The notes under the pieces: generated by a model
The model's input: only the letters and a program-made list of their open reading frames with translations
Database searches by the model: none
Told to the model about the DNA's origin: nothing
In this document: positions 1-8,886 of the stretch, piece after piece
Position numbering within the stretch: position 1 is the stretch's first letter
Layout of the letters: each line of letters starts with the position of its first letter
Program-made: the position numbers and the translations under genes
DNA from: Pelomonas sp. Root1237
GTDB taxonomy: Bacteria; Pseudomonadota; Gammaproteobacteria; Burkholderiales; Burkholderiaceae_C
Direction of reading: 5' to 3'
Assembly: GCF_001425055.1 (NCBI RefSeq)
Contig: NZ_LMDK01000016.1
Span: 1,036,637-1,100,636 of the forward strand
Length of the DNA stretch: 64,000 bases

Positions 1-1
1 G

Positions 2-841
2 GACTTCTCCCAGACCGAGGCCACCGCCGAGGAGTACCGCCCCAACCAGGGCCCGAACGCCCAGGCTGCGGTGCGCTCCAGCCAGAGCAACGAGAGCAAC
101 AACGCCAGCAATGCCACGCCCACCGGCGTACCCGGTGCTGCCACCAACCAACCGCCTGTGCCGGCCACCGCCCCGGTCAATGGCGCCAGCGCCCCGCTGC
201 AGGCCGCACAAGGAGCGGGGGCTGGCGGCAACAGCCGCCGCGAGCAGGTCACCAACTACGAGGTCGACAAGACCGTGCGCGTCACGCGCGGCGCGGTCGG
301 CAACGTCAAGCGCCTGAACGCAGCCATCGTCGTCAATCACCGCTCGGTGACCGACGCCAAGGGCAAGACGACGCAGCAGCCCGTGCCGACCGAAGAGATC
401 ACGCGCCTGACCGACCTCGTCAAGGAAGCCATGGGCTTCAACACCGAGCGCGGCGACTCGGTCAAGGTCATCAGCGCGCCCTTCGTCGTCGACAAGACCG
501 AACCGGCCGATGTGCCGATCTGGAAGCAACCCTGGCTGCTGGACGTTGCCCGCAGCGCCATCGTGCCGCTGGCCTTCGTCGCCATCGCGCTGATCGCCGT
601 CTTCGGCATGATCCGCCCCGCCATCAAGGCCGCGGCGCCGCAGCCGCCCGAGGACAAGGCCGAGACGGTGGATGAAGTCGTCGATGACGAAGAGCTGCTG
701 CCTGGGGGCGCCGGCATGCCGCGCCTTGAAGCGCCGATTCATAACGAAAAACTCGAGCGTGCCCGCGCCCTGGCCCGCGACAATCCGGTAGCGGTCGCCA
801 ACATCATGCGCGACTGGATGGCCGGCGAGACGGCTGCATGA
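2..841 (+). CDS. fliF: Flagellar MS-ring protein FliF (3' part)
   Basis: C-terminal 279 residues of the inner-membrane ring that anchors the flagellar rotor and export gate; the 5' end lies outside the window and the frame is open from base 2. A Ser/Asn/Ala/Pro-rich periplasmic loop is followed by a hydrophobic membrane segment at about 547-610, an acidic cytoplasmic stretch and the C-terminal peptide NIMRDWMAG, which matches the FliG-binding tail of the family. fliG starts 14 bases after the stop, which supports the call. Identity is firm from the tail, the membrane segment and the context. Confidence 0.93.
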   Translation, partial: DFSQTEATAEEYRPNQGPNAQAAVRSSQSNESNNASNATPTGVPGAATNQPPVPATAPVNGASAPLQAAQGAGAGGNSRREQVTNYEVDKTVRVTRGAVGNVKRLNAAIVVNHRSVTDAKGKTTQQPVPTEEITRLTDLVKEAMGFNTERGDSVKVISAPFVVDKTEPADVPIWKQPWLLDVARSAIVPLAFVAIALIAVFGMIRPAIKAAAPQPPEDKAETVDEVVDDEELLPGGAGMPRLEAPIHNEKLERARALARDNPVAVANIMRDWMAGETAA

Positions 842-855
842 TTCAGAGCTGAACC

Positions 856-1851
856 ATGGATGACAAGGGCATAGAGAACGCTGCAATCCTGTTGATGTCG
901 CTGGGCGAAGAAGAAGCCAGCGAGGTCTTCAAGCATCTGTCGCCCAAAGAGGTGCAGGCGCTGGGGGAGCAGATCGCCAAGCTCAAGGTCATCAAGCGGG
1001 CCCAGGTCGAGACCGTGCTCGACAAGTTCGACGCCGTCGCCGAGACCCAGAGCACTCTGGTCACCGACACCGACGAATACGTGCGCGCCGTGCTGCGCAA
1101 GGCCCTCGGCGAGGACAAGGCCAACCTGCTGCTGGACCGCATCCTGCAGGGCAGCGACGTCTCCTCCATCGAGAGCCTGAAGTGGATGGACGCCGCCAGC
1201 GTCGCCGAGCTGCTGCGCAACGAACACCCGCAGATCATCGCGGCCATCCTGGCCCACCTGGATTTCGACCAGACCAGCTCGGTGCTGAAGATGTTCACCG
1301 AACGCGGCCGCAATGAGGTGCTGATCCGCATCGCCACGCTGGACGGCATCCAGCCAACGGCGCTGAAGGACCTCAACGAAGTGATGAGCCAAATCCTGGC
1401 CGGCGGCGAGCGCATGAAGAAGAGCTCACTGGGCGGCGCCAAGACGGCCGCTGAGATCATCAACATGATGGGCTCCAGCGTCGAGGCCTCGGTGCTGGAC
1501 TACATCCGCGAGGCCGACTCCGACCTGGCGCAGAAGATCATGGACAACATGTTCACCTTCGACGATCTGAACAAGATCGAGGACAAGGGCATCCAGGCCG
1601 TGCTCAAGGAAGTGCAGAGCGAGGCACTCATCGTCGCACTCAAGGGCGCCGGCGCTGAGCTGCGAGAAAAGATCTTCCGCAACATGTCCACCCGCGCCGC
1701 CGAGACGCTGCGCGAGGACCTCGAGACCCGCGGGCCGGTGCGGCTGTCCGAGGTCGAGGCCGAGCAGAAGGAAATGCTCAAGATCGTGCGCCGCCTCGTC
1801 GACGAGGGCCAAATCGTCCTGGTCGGCGGCGGCGACGACCAATTCGTTTAA
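856..1851 (+). CDS. fliG: Flagellar motor switch protein FliG
   Basis: Rotor protein of 331 residues, the normal length. It links the MS ring to FliM and carries the charged helix that meets the stator for torque. The N-terminal region (MDDKGIENAAILLMSLGEE) is typical of the FliF-binding domain. The middle domain has the EHPQ motif (in NEHPQIIAAIL) that contacts FliM. The C-terminal domain has the charged run around REKIFRNMSTRAAETLREDL. It lies 14 bases after fliF. A 249-base structured gap, instead of the usual tight junction, separates it from fliH. Confidence 0.97.
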   Translation: MDDKGIENAAILLMSLGEEEASEVFKHLSPKEVQALGEQIAKLKVIKRAQVETVLDKFDAVAETQSTLVTDTDEYVRAVLRKALGEDKANLLLDRILQGSDVSSIESLKWMDAASVAELLRNEHPQIIAAILAHLDFDQTSSVLKMFTERGRNEVLIRIATLDGIQPTALKDLNEVMSQILAGGERMKKSSLGGAKTAAEIINMMGSSVEASVLDYIREADSDLAQKIMDNMFTFDDLNKIEDKGIQAVLKEVQSEALIVALKGAGAELREKIFRNMSTRAAETLREDLETRGPVRLSEVEAEQKEMLKIVRRLVDEGQIVLVGGGDDQFV

Positions 1852-1867
1852 TCATGAAGCCCCTCGT

Positions 1868-2085
1868 CCAAGGAGTACCTTGGCCGGTCTTGCAGACCGC
1901 GCTGCGGCATGTGCCGCAGCTCTTCGGCAGGCACATCGCGCCCACTGGGCGCAATGTGTCCGGCCTCAGCCCCCGAGGGGACGGCGATGCTTGCCGGATT
2001 GACCGGCAAGCACATCGCCATGGCGGGCCGGCTTGGGAGCGGCCCTGCGCTCGGCCCGCAGAATCCCTGGTGCGCAACGACGCAC
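1868..2085 (+). repeat. Row of consecutive hairpins in the fliG-fliH gap
   Basis: Almost the whole gap is made of back-to-back inverted repeats. They are CCAAGG/CCTTGG (1868-1883), CGGTCT/AGACCG (1885-1899), GCTGCGGCA/TGCCGCAGC (1901-1920), CACAT-x-GCGCCCA/TGGGCGC-x-ATGTG with one mismatch (1932-1958), GGCGA-TGCTTGCCGG/CCGGCAAGCA-x-TCGCC with a two-base bulge (1983-2019), GGGCCG/CGGCCC (2025-2045) and GTGCG/CGCAC (2070-2085). No U-tract follows any of them, so a simple terminator is unlikely. Possible roles, all inferred, are mRNA stabilisation, processing, or a set of interspersed palindromic units. Confidence 0.7.
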
Positions 2086-2100
2086 ATTGGAGCAACTGAC

Positions 2101-2877
2101 ATGGCCACCGGTCGCCAACCCCCGCGGCAAGTCCCGCCGCCCGATCGCCGTGAGACTGATCGGCGTGGCAGCTATGCCCGCTTCATTCCTGGCGAGGAAC
2201 TCCAGGGCGCCAAGGCCTGGAACCTCGACAACCTGGGCAACGCCGCACCCTCGCCCTTCGCGCCGATGCGCCCCGGCAACCCGCCGGCCACACCCACCGC
2301 CGCCGCACCGGTAGAGCCGCCGCCCCCGCCCGAACCCAGCGCGCAGGAACTGCTACACGCCGCGCGCCAGAGCGGCTATCAGGACGGCTACCGCGATGGC
2401 ATGGCCGCGCTGGACGCCTTCAAGCAGAGCTTTGCCCAGCAGATGAGCAAGCAGCTCGGCACGCTGGTGACGGGCTTTGATACCGAGATGCGCTCGCTGG
2501 AAGACGAGATGGCCCAGTCCATCGCCCGTATCGCCGTCGAGCTGGCCCGCCAGGTCGTGCGCAGCGAGCTTGAGCAACGCCCCGAGCTGATCGCCCGTGT
2601 GGCCCACGACGCCGTCGAGGCCCTGCAGTTGTCGGCGCGCCACGTGCGCGTGCGTGTCCACCCCGATGACCACCCCCTGGTGCAGGAAGGCGCCGGCAAC
2701 GAGTTGCAGGCCCGCGAGGCGCAGCTCATCCCCGATCCCGAGGTGCCGCGCGGCGGCGTCAAGGTGGATGCCGACATTGCCAGCGTCGACGCGACGATTG
2801 CCACGCGCTGGCAACAGGCCGTCTCGGCCATCGGCCAGCAATCGATCTGGGAAGACCGGCGCACGGAGGACGAATGA
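2101..2877 (+). CDS. fliH: Flagellar export regulator FliH
   Basis: Cytoplasmic stalk protein that binds and restrains the export ATPase FliI; 258 residues from the ATG at 2101. That start is chosen because upstream in-frame codons translate the hairpin region and look non-coding. The N-terminal half is Pro/Ala-rich and disordered. It is followed by a Gly-spaced helix typical of FliH ([18 protein letters not shown]) and a V-ATPase subunit E-like C-terminal part ([21 protein letters not shown]). The last bases overlap the start of fliI by 4, indicating translational coupling. Confidence 0.93.
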   Translation: MATGRQPPRQVPPPDRRETDRRGSYARFIPGEELQGAKAWNLDNLGNAAPSPFAPMRPGNPPATPTAAAPVEPPPPPEPSAQELLHAARQSGYQDGYRDGMAALDAFKQSFAQQMSKQLGTLVTGFDTEMRSLEDEMAQSIARIAVELARQVVRSELEQRPELIARVAHDAVEALQLSARHVRVRVHPDDHPLVQEGAGNELQAREAQLIPDPEVPRGGVKVDADIASVDATIATRWQQAVSAIGQQSIWEDRRTEDE

Positions 2878-4301
2878 CTTCGGCGCGCACCGATCGCTGG
2901 CAGCGCTATCTCGCCGACCTTGAGACGCTGGCGGCCAACACCGCGCCGCTGGAATCCCACGGCAAGCTGGTTCGCGTGGCCGGCCTGGTGCTGGAAGCCA
3001 CCGGCATCAAGGTGCCGATGGGCTCGGTCTGCCGCATCCAGATGCCCAGCAGCGGCAACAGCCCGCGCCGCGGCTCGGCGCCAGTGAATGCCGAGGTCGT
3101 CGGCTTCTCGGGGGACCGCGCCTATCTGATGCCCACCGACGAGGTCCAGGGCCTGTCCAGCGGCGCCACCGTCGTGCCGCGCCACCTGCCGCCGCTCGCT
3201 CCCCAACTCGGCCAGCCCTTGCACCCCTGGCGCCGTGGCGAGGATCGCGGCCTGCACCTGCCGATGGGCGACGGCCTGCTCGGCCGCGTCGTCGACCCGC
3301 ATGGCCACCCGCTGGACCGCGGCGGCGAGCTGGCCGACATCCACAACGAACCCATGGTGCGGCGCCCCATCAACGCGATGGACCGCGACCCGGTGCGCAT
3401 CCCGCTGGACACCGGCGTTCGCGCCATCAACGCACTGCTGACCGTCGGCCGGGGCCAGCGCCTCGGGCTGTTCGCCGGCACTGGCGTCGGCAAGTCGGTG
3501 CTGCTGGGCATGATGGCCCGCTACACCCAGGCCGATGTCATCGTCGTCGGCCTGATCGGCGAGCGCGGCCGCGAAGTCAAGGAATTCATCGAGGACATCC
3601 TCGGCATTGAAGGCCGCCAGCGCAGCGTCGTCGTCGCCGCACCCGCCGATTCGCCGCCGCTGATGCGCATGCAGGGCGCGCACTACGCCACGGCGATTGC
3701 GGAACATTTCCGCGATCAGGGCCGCCATGTGCTGCTGCTGATGGATTCGCTGACCCGCTATGCGATGGCCCAGCGCGAGATTGCCCTGGCCATCGGCGAG
3801 CCGCCGGCCACCAAGGGCTACCCGCCGAGCTGCTTCGCCAAGCTGCCGCAGCTGGTGGAGCGCAGCGGCAACGGCCTGCCGGGCGAGGGTTCCATCACCG
3901 CCTTCTACACGGTGCTGACCGAGGGCGACGACCCGCAGGACCCCATCGCCGACGCGGCGCGGGGCATCCTGGACGGCCACATCGTGCTGTCGCGCGACCT
4001 GGCCGAGGCCGGCCACTACCCGGCCATCGACATCGAGCGCTCCATTTCCCGGGTGATGACCAGTGTTGCACCCCAAAACCAGGTCGATTCCGCGCGTCGA
4101 TTCCGCCAGCTTCTGGCGAAATACAACAAGGCCCGCGACCTGATCCAGCTTGGCGCCTATGCCCCGGGCAGCGACCCCGAGCTGGACCTGGCCGTACGCC
4201 TGCATGCCGACATGACGCGGCTGCTGCAGCAGGACATGCACAGCCCGGCACTTCTTCACGCCAGCGTCAGCCAATTGCAGGCCGTGGTCCAAGGCGCCTA
4301 A
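2874..4301 (+). CDS. fliI: Flagellum-specific ATPase FliI
   Basis: ATPase of the flagellar type III export apparatus, related to the F1 beta subunit; 475 residues. The Walker A motif GTGVGKS lies at about residues 202-208, the family signature [12 protein letters not shown] follows, and the Walker B strand is [19 protein letters not shown]. It energises export together with FliH and FliJ, its immediate neighbours. The ATG overlaps the fliH stop as ATGA. The C-terminal helical domain (residues 370 on) is complete, so the protein looks functional. Confidence 0.97.
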   Translation: MTSARTDRWQRYLADLETLAANTAPLESHGKLVRVAGLVLEATGIKVPMGSVCRIQMPSSGNSPRRGSAPVNAEVVGFSGDRAYLMPTDEVQGLSSGATVVPRHLPPLAPQLGQPLHPWRRGEDRGLHLPMGDGLLGRVVDPHGHPLDRGGELADIHNEPMVRRPINAMDRDPVRIPLDTGVRAINALLTVGRGQRLGLFAGTGVGKSVLLGMMARYTQADVIVVGLIGERGREVKEFIEDILGIEGRQRSVVVAAPADSPPLMRMQGAHYATAIAEHFRDQGRHVLLLMDSLTRYAMAQREIALAIGEPPATKGYPPSCFAKLPQLVERSGNGLPGEGSITAFYTVLTEGDDPQDPIADAARGILDGHIVLSRDLAEAGHYPAIDIERSISRVMTSVAPQNQVDSARRFRQLLAKYNKARDLIQLGAYAPGSDPELDLAVRLHADMTRLLQQDMHSPALLHASVSQLQAVVQGA

Positions 4302-4380
4302 CCTTTCGGGTCGGGCCGCCGATATCGACTGAGCGCCGGGCCCCCTGTCGGGGTCGCCGGGCGCTGTGCTGGAGTTTGAG

Positions 4381-4836
4381 ATGAGTGCACCCGCCAAAGA
4401 CACACTGAGCCTGCTGTTGGAACGCGCCGAGAACGAGCGCGACGCCGCCGCTCAGGCCTTGCATGCCGCCAGCACCCAGGCCCAGGCCGCCCGTGCCCAG
4501 CATGGCGAGCTGTCCGGCTACCGTCAGGACTACCAGCAGCGTTGGACGCAATCCTTCGCCCAGGCCACGACCATGGACATCGTCGGCTGCTACCAGAGCT
4601 TTGGCCGCCGCATCGACCAGGCCGTGGACACGCAGGGCCACGTCGCCAGCCACGCCGACCAGCGCCAGGTGCGCGCCCGCGAGGCCCTCGGCCAGGCCGA
4701 GATGCGCGTCGCCGCCCTGCGCCAGCTGATCGCCCGCCGCCAGGCCGAAGCCGCCAAAGCGGTGCAGCGCAGCGAACAGCGCGCCACCGACGAATTTGCC
4801 GCCCGCGCCCACCTGCGCCGCATGGCGCACGCCTGA
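4381..4836 (+). CDS. fliJ: Flagellar export chaperone FliJ
   Basis: Small coiled-coil protein of 151 residues, the counterpart of the gamma stalk of F1; it fits in the FliI ring and helps escort substrates. The sequence is almost all heptad-like helix (LLLERAENERDAAAQAL and later VRAREALGQAEMRVAALRQL). The start at 4381 is preferred over a GTG at 4366 because a GGAG at 4371-4374 sits just upstream of it. FliJ proteins diverge strongly, so the call rests on the coiled coil, the length and the position between fliI and fliK. Confidence 0.9.
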   Translation: MSAPAKDTLSLLLERAENERDAAAQALHAASTQAQAARAQHGELSGYRQDYQQRWTQSFAQATTMDIVGCYQSFGRRIDQAVDTQGHVASHADQRQVRAREALGQAEMRVAALRQLIARRQAEAAKAVQRSEQRATDEFAARAHLRRMAHA

Positions 4837-4849
4837 GGAGGCCGCCACC

Positions 4850-6187
4850 ATGCTCGCCTCCTCGCAGACCATCGCTCCCAAGCCGGCCGCCCTGCCCTCC
4901 GTTCAAGCTTCTCAGCCCGCCCACCCCGCCCTGCCCGGCAGCGGTTCGGCCGGCGGGCCGAGCTTTGCGCAATTCCTGAACGACCAGCCTGGGTTGCCGA
5001 CGCCGCCGGCCCACGCCGATCCGGTGCCGCGCGAGCCTGAGTCCCCGACCCACGAGCCCGCGCCAGCTGCCGCCACAGCCACAGCCACAACCCGCCGCCC
5101 TGCCGCGCCTGCACCCGCCAAGCCGGCGCAGGGCCGCACGCCCGACGCTGCAGCTTCGGCCAAACCCGAGCAGGGAGCCGTCAGCGGCGAGGCAGGCGAT
5201 GACAGCACCGTCGCCACGACCGACGGCGACGGCGCGCAAGACCTTGAAACCTCCGGCCTGGCCGAGTTCACCCAGCTCATCGGCCTGACGCCGCCGGCCT
5301 TGCCCGCCCAGGCCGCTTCGTCAGCCGCCCAGGCCGCGCTGCCGGGCGCCGAGGCCACGGCAGACGACACGCCTGGCGGCAAGCATGTCGCCCGCGGGCG
5401 CATCAACCGGCTGGCCGACGACGACAGCACATCAACCGCCCGCGCCGGTACCGGCGCTGATGCCGCTTCGGCTGGAGCTTTCGAGCGCCGCCCGGCGGAC
5501 GCCACCTCACAGGACGTCGCGCCTCGCGCCAAGAGCGTGGAACAAGCCATTGCCGCCGACAAGGTGGCGGCACGCGCGGCCATCCACAGTGACGCCCTGC
5601 AAGCCGCCTCCTCCGGCGATGCCAGCACGGCTCACGCGGCCACCTCGCCTGATGCCCTCCCCACCAGCTTCGCCGCGGTGCTCGCCCAGGCCATGCCGGC
5701 CCTGGCGGCCGCGGCCGACACCGCACCGGTCAGCGCCAGTGGCCAGGTTCAGGCCGCCGTTCACAGCAATGCCTTCGCGCCCGAGCTTGGCGCGCGCGTC
5801 AGCCTGCTGGCAGTGGACGGTGTGCAGCAGGCCGAGTTGCAGCTCAACCCGGCCGACATGGGCCCGGTGGCGGTGCAGATCGTCATCGACGGCTCCCAGG
5901 CGCAGGTCTCCTTCCATGCCGCCCAGGCCGAAACCCGCCAGGCGCTGGAGCAGAGCCTGCCCGACCTGGCGGCCGCGCTGCAGAGCCAGGGACTGACCTT
6001 GTCGGGAGGGGGCGTCTTCCAGCAAACCCAGCAGGATCAGAAGGATCCCAGGGGCAGCGATGCCGACGCCGGCAACAGCGGTGACGACCGCAGTTCGCGC
6101 ACGACGACCGGCGGCGGGCGCATCGCCGCCGGCACCGCGGCAGCACCCGCCCGGCGCGCCGTCGGCCTGCTCGACACATTTGCCTGA
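4850..6187 (+). CDS. fliK: Flagellar hook-length control protein FliK
   Basis: Secreted ruler that sets hook length and switches export specificity; 445 residues. The start at 4850 follows a GAGGAG at 4835-4840 that overlaps the fliJ stop. Residues 1 to about 300 are low-complexity Ala/Pro/Thr-rich sequence, as expected for the ruler part. The conserved hook-length domain follows, with the core LQLNPADMGPVAVQIVIDG and LPDLAAALQSQGLTLSG. The tail is Gly/Asp-rich and then basic. The long, poorly conserved N-terminal part makes the exact start less certain than the identity. Confidence 0.93.
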   Translation: MLASSQTIAPKPAALPSVQASQPAHPALPGSGSAGGPSFAQFLNDQPGLPTPPAHADPVPREPESPTHEPAPAAATATATTRRPAAPAPAKPAQGRTPDAAASAKPEQGAVSGEAGDDSTVATTDGDGAQDLETSGLAEFTQLIGLTPPALPAQAASSAAQAALPGAEATADDTPGGKHVARGRINRLADDDSTSTARAGTGADAASAGAFERRPADATSQDVAPRAKSVEQAIAADKVAARAAIHSDALQAASSGDASTAHAATSPDALPTSFAAVLAQAMPALAAAADTAPVSASGQVQAAVHSNAFAPELGARVSLLAVDGVQQAELQLNPADMGPVAVQIVIDGSQAQVSFHAAQAETRQALEQSLPDLAAALQSQGLTLSGGGVFQQTQQDQKDPRGSDADAGNSGDDRSSRTTTGGGRIAAGTAAAPARRAVGLLDTFA

Positions 6188-6321
6188 AGCTGAAGCGGAA
6201 ATAGGCACACCTCGCTCCAGCTAATCGGCGCTTGCCCGGCGGGCCCGGGGTCAATAATCCAGCGCATGTGCCCACGGCCTGCAGTGGCTGGCCTGGGCGA
6301 TGGACGTCTCAAGGAGTGCTC

Positions 6322-6921
6322 ATGGCGACTGCGCCGGCTGCTGCGGAAACTGCCGCGCCCAAGGGGGGCGGCAGCAAGAAGCTCATCATCATCCTCGCCG
6401 CCGTGCTGGTGCTGGTGCTGGTGGGCGGCGGCGCGGCCGTCATGCTGCTCAAGAAGAAGCCCGTGGCCGAGGACGGTGAAGACGGCGCCGAAGCCACCAC
6501 CGAGAGCCCGGCCAAGCCCAAGGCCCACGCCAAGAGCGACCACCCGCCCACCTTCGTGCCGCTGGACCCCTTCACGGTCAACCTGGCGGACAAGGACGTG
6601 GACCGCTTCGCCCAGATCGGCATCACGCTGCAGGTCGAAGACCCGAAGTTCGCCGACCAGATCAAGGCCTACATGCCCGCCATCCGCAGCAATGTGCTGA
6701 TGGTGCTGGCGCACAAGACCGCCGCCGAGCTCTTGACCCGCGAGGGCAAGGACAAGCTCGCCAAGGACATCATGCGCGAGTCGGTGCGCCCCATGGGGAT
6801 CGAGCTCGACGAGGACGACGAGCACGAAGCCGCCGACGCGCCCAAGAAGAAAAAGAAGAAAAAGGCCCACGTCGAAAGCCCGGTGACGCAAGTCCTGTTC
6901 TCCAACTTCATCGTCCAGTAA
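6322..6921 (+). CDS. fliL: Flagellar basal-body protein FliL
   Basis: Single-pass membrane protein around the stator units that raises torque; 199 residues. The ATG at 6322 follows AAGGAG at 6311-6316; longer in-frame starts have no ribosome site. There is a short cytoplasmic N-terminus ending in SKK, a membrane helix at about residues 20-43, and a periplasmic stomatin-like domain (PTFVPLDPFTVNLADKD). An insert of seven consecutive lysines lies near the C-terminus (about residue 175), unusual for a periplasmic domain. It heads the fliL-M-N group. Confidence 0.93.
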   Translation: MATAPAAAETAAPKGGGSKKLIIILAAVLVLVLVGGGAAVMLLKKKPVAEDGEDGAEATTESPAKPKAHAKSDHPPTFVPLDPFTVNLADKDVDRFAQIGITLQVEDPKFADQIKAYMPAIRSNVLMVLAHKTAAELLTREGKDKLAKDIMRESVRPMGIELDEDDEHEAADAPKKKKKKKAHVESPVTQVLFSNFIVQ

Positions 6922-6934
6922 GCCTGGGTCAGCA

Positions 6935-7939
6935 ATGAATCAGCAGATCCTTTCCCAAGACGAAGTCGATGCACTGCTCCAGGGCATCACCGGCGAGAGC
7001 CAAAAGCTCGAGCAGGAAGAGGAGCAGGTCGGCGGCATACGCGAGTACAACCTCGCCAGCCAGGAACGCATCGTTCGTGGGCGCATGCCCACGATGGAAA
7101 TCATCAACGAACGGTTCGCGCGCAACATCCGTGTCGGCCTGTTCAACTTCATCCGCAAGAGCCCGGAAGTCGCCATCGGCGGCATCAAGGTGCAGAAGTA
7201 CAGCGCCTTCCTGCGCGAGATCGTCGTCCCGACCAACTTCAACATCGTGTCGGTGAAGCCGCTGCGCGGCAGCGGGCTGATCGTCTGCGACCCGACGCTG
7301 GTGTTCGCCGTCATCGATTCCCTGTTCGGCGGCATCGGCAAGTTCCACGCCCGCATCGAGGGCCGCGACTTCTCGCCCACCGAGCAGCGCGTCATCACCC
7401 GCATCGTCGAGGTCATCCTCGCCGAGTACCACAAGGCCTGGAAGGGCATCTATCCGCTCGAGCTGGAATACCAGCGCTCGGAGATGCAGCCCCAGTTCGC
7501 CACCATCGCCACGCCTAGCGAGATCGTCGTGTCGACCTCGTTCACGCTGGAAATCGGCGAGACCAGCGGCACCATTTATTTCTGCATCCCCTACTCGACG
7601 CTGGAACCCATCCGCGACGTGCTGTATTCGACGACGGTCGGCGACTCCTCCGAGCCGGACCGGCGCTGGATCAATCTGCTCAAGACCCAGATCCAATCGG
7701 CCGAAGTTGAACTGGTGGCGGAGCTGGGCACGGCGCCGGCCACCGTCGAGCAATTGCTGGCCTTCAAGCCGGGCGATTTCATCGAACTGGACCTGGACCC
7801 CATGATCCAGACCAAGGTGGACGGCGTGCCCGTCTTCGACTGCCACTACGGCACGTCCAACGGGCGCTATGCCCTCAAGATCGACAAGATGCTGACCGGC
7901 CCTCAAGAGAGCTGGTTGGGAGCCAAACATGAGTCCTGA
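6935..7939 (+). CDS. fliM: Flagellar motor switch protein FliM
   Basis: C-ring protein of 334 residues that receives CheY-P and reverses the motor. The N-terminal peptide LSQDEVDALL (residues 5-14) is the CheY-binding motif. A CheC-like middle domain follows (GRMPTMEIINERFARN to the GGIGKFHARIEGRDFSPTE loop). The C-terminal SpoA domain (residues about 255-325) packs against FliN. The gene overlaps fliN by 11 bases, so the two are probably made in a fixed ratio. The phosphatase and CheY that would act on it are encoded about 10 kb downstream. Confidence 0.97.
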   Translation: MNQQILSQDEVDALLQGITGESQKLEQEEEQVGGIREYNLASQERIVRGRMPTMEIINERFARNIRVGLFNFIRKSPEVAIGGIKVQKYSAFLREIVVPTNFNIVSVKPLRGSGLIVCDPTLVFAVIDSLFGGIGKFHARIEGRDFSPTEQRVITRIVEVILAEYHKAWKGIYPLELEYQRSEMQPQFATIATPSEIVVSTSFTLEIGETSGTIYFCIPYSTLEPIRDVLYSTTVGDSSEPDRRWINLLKTQIQSAEVELVAELGTAPATVEQLLAFKPGDFIELDLDPMIQTKVDGVPVFDCHYGTSNGRYALKIDKMLTGPQESWLGAKHES

Positions 7940-8375
7940 TTCACCCAGCCAAGAAGAACAAGACGCGATGGCGGCCGAGTGGGCCGCGGCGTTGGCCGAG
8001 GCCGCGCCCGCACCCTCCACCGCGACCGAGGTCGTTACCGAGGTGCCGGAGCAGGTTTCCACGCCCAGCTTCGCCAACTTCACGCCGACCAGCGGCGCGG
8101 GTCCGGGCAACGACATCAACATGATCCTGGACATCCCCGTCCAGCTGACCGTTGAACTGGGCCGCACCCGCATCCCGATCAAGAACATCCTGCAACTGGC
8201 TCAGGGCTCGGTCGTGGAGCTGGACGCGCTGGCCGGCGAGCCGATGGATGTGCTGGTCAACGGCTACCTGATCGCCCAGGGCGAGGTGGTGGTCGTGAAC
8301 GACAAGTTCGGCATCCGGCTGACAGACATCGTCACGCCTTCCGAGCGCATGCGCCGCCTGTCCAAGGCGGCATAA
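7929..8375 (+). CDS. fliN: Flagellar motor switch protein FliN
   Basis: Small C-ring subunit of 148 residues. A variable acidic/Ala-rich N-terminal extension (residues 1-60) precedes the SpoA domain (NMILDIPVQLTVELGRTRIP, then GSVVELDALAGEPMDVLVNG and GEVVVVNDKFGIRLTDIV). That motif order is diagnostic. It starts inside the end of fliM. A repeat-like hairpin region, not the usual tight junction, follows before fliO. Confidence 0.97.
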   Translation: MSPDSPSQEEQDAMAAEWAAALAEAAPAPSTATEVVTEVPEQVSTPSFANFTPTSGAGPGNDINMILDIPVQLTVELGRTRIPIKNILQLAQGSVVELDALAGEPMDVLVNGYLIAQGEVVVVNDKFGIRLTDIVTPSERMRRLSKAA

Positions 8376-8389
8376 ACGGCCCACCCCGT

Positions 8390-8454
8390 ACCGGCTTCGC
8401 CGGCCCCCTCAAGGGGGCAACGCCGTCTGCCCGGCAAAGCCGGATCAGCGGCTG
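8390..8454 (+). repeat. GC-rich palindromic repeat in the fliN-fliO gap
   Basis: This 65-base stretch holds nested inverted repeats: CCGGC-TTC-GCCGG, then CCCCCT/AGGGGG around CA, then CCGGC-AAA-GCCGG. The order resembles the CCCCCTCGGGGGG repeat found at 13884, 51690 and 63371 and part of the fliG-fliH gap (CCCCGAGGGG followed by a CCGGCAAG stem). It lies between two co-directional genes. I take it for a member of an interspersed repeat family; membership is an inference from the visual match. Confidence 0.5.
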
Positions 8455-8562
8455 CCCTCGACGTCGCCGCGCCTACGGCAGCGGCGGTCTTTGGACAACC
8501 AAGGGTTTGCGCTGCCATTTAGGGGGTTCGCCGGCTCAAGTCCGTCCGCAGAATGCCGAGGC

Positions 8563-8886
8563 ATGAATGCTTCCGGCCTGCTCCCCTTTCTCTGGTTCCT
8601 CGGCATCGTCGCGCTGATCCCGGTCGCGCTGTGGCTGCTCAAGCGCACGCCGCTGGGTGGCTCAGCGGCCACCGGCGTGCTGCGTGTCGTGGCGCAACTG
8701 CCCACGGCGCCGAACCAGCGCATCCTCGTCGTCGAGGTCGGCCAGGGCGATGACCGCCGCTGGCTGGTGCTTGGGGCCACGGCCCAGAACATCACGACGC
8801 TGCATGTGATGCCGCCGCAGGCCGAGCCCGTCCCGCTAGCCAGCTTTGCCAAGCTGCTGAGCAAGGAGCGCCAAGATGCGTCTTAA
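8563..8886 (+). CDS. fliO: Flagellar biosynthesis protein FliO
   Basis: Short export-gate assembly protein of 107 residues that stabilises FliP. One membrane helix lies at about residues 5-25 (LPFLWFLGIVALIPVALWLL), followed by a small cytoplasmic domain (VVAQLPTAPNQRILVVEVGQGDDRRWLVLGAT) typical of FliO. The start is uncertain: the ATG at 8563 has only a weak, closely spaced GAGG, and a TTG at 8491 would add a non-conserved 24-residue extension. The end overlaps fliP by 11 bases. Confidence 0.88.
   Translation: MNASGLLPFLWFLGIVALIPVALWLLKRTPLGGSAATGVLRVVAQLPTAPNQRILVVEVGQGDDRRWLVLGATAQNITTLHVMPPQAEPVPLASFAKLLSKERQDAS

Noticed and set aside
1909-2100. Upstream extension of fliH by 64 codons
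   Set aside because: It would translate the hairpin region; the ATG at 2101 begins sequence that looks like FliH.
2388-4403. Long open frame (671 codons) on the - strand opposite fliH/fliI
   Set aside because: It is an antisense shadow of high-GC coding DNA; the + strand frames encode recognisable FliH and FliI, and the antisense product has no family features.
6188-6321. Sigma-54 or sigma-28 promoter upstream of fliL
   Set aside because: No TGGCAC-N5-TTGC and no TAAA/GCCGATAA pair with correct spacing was found.
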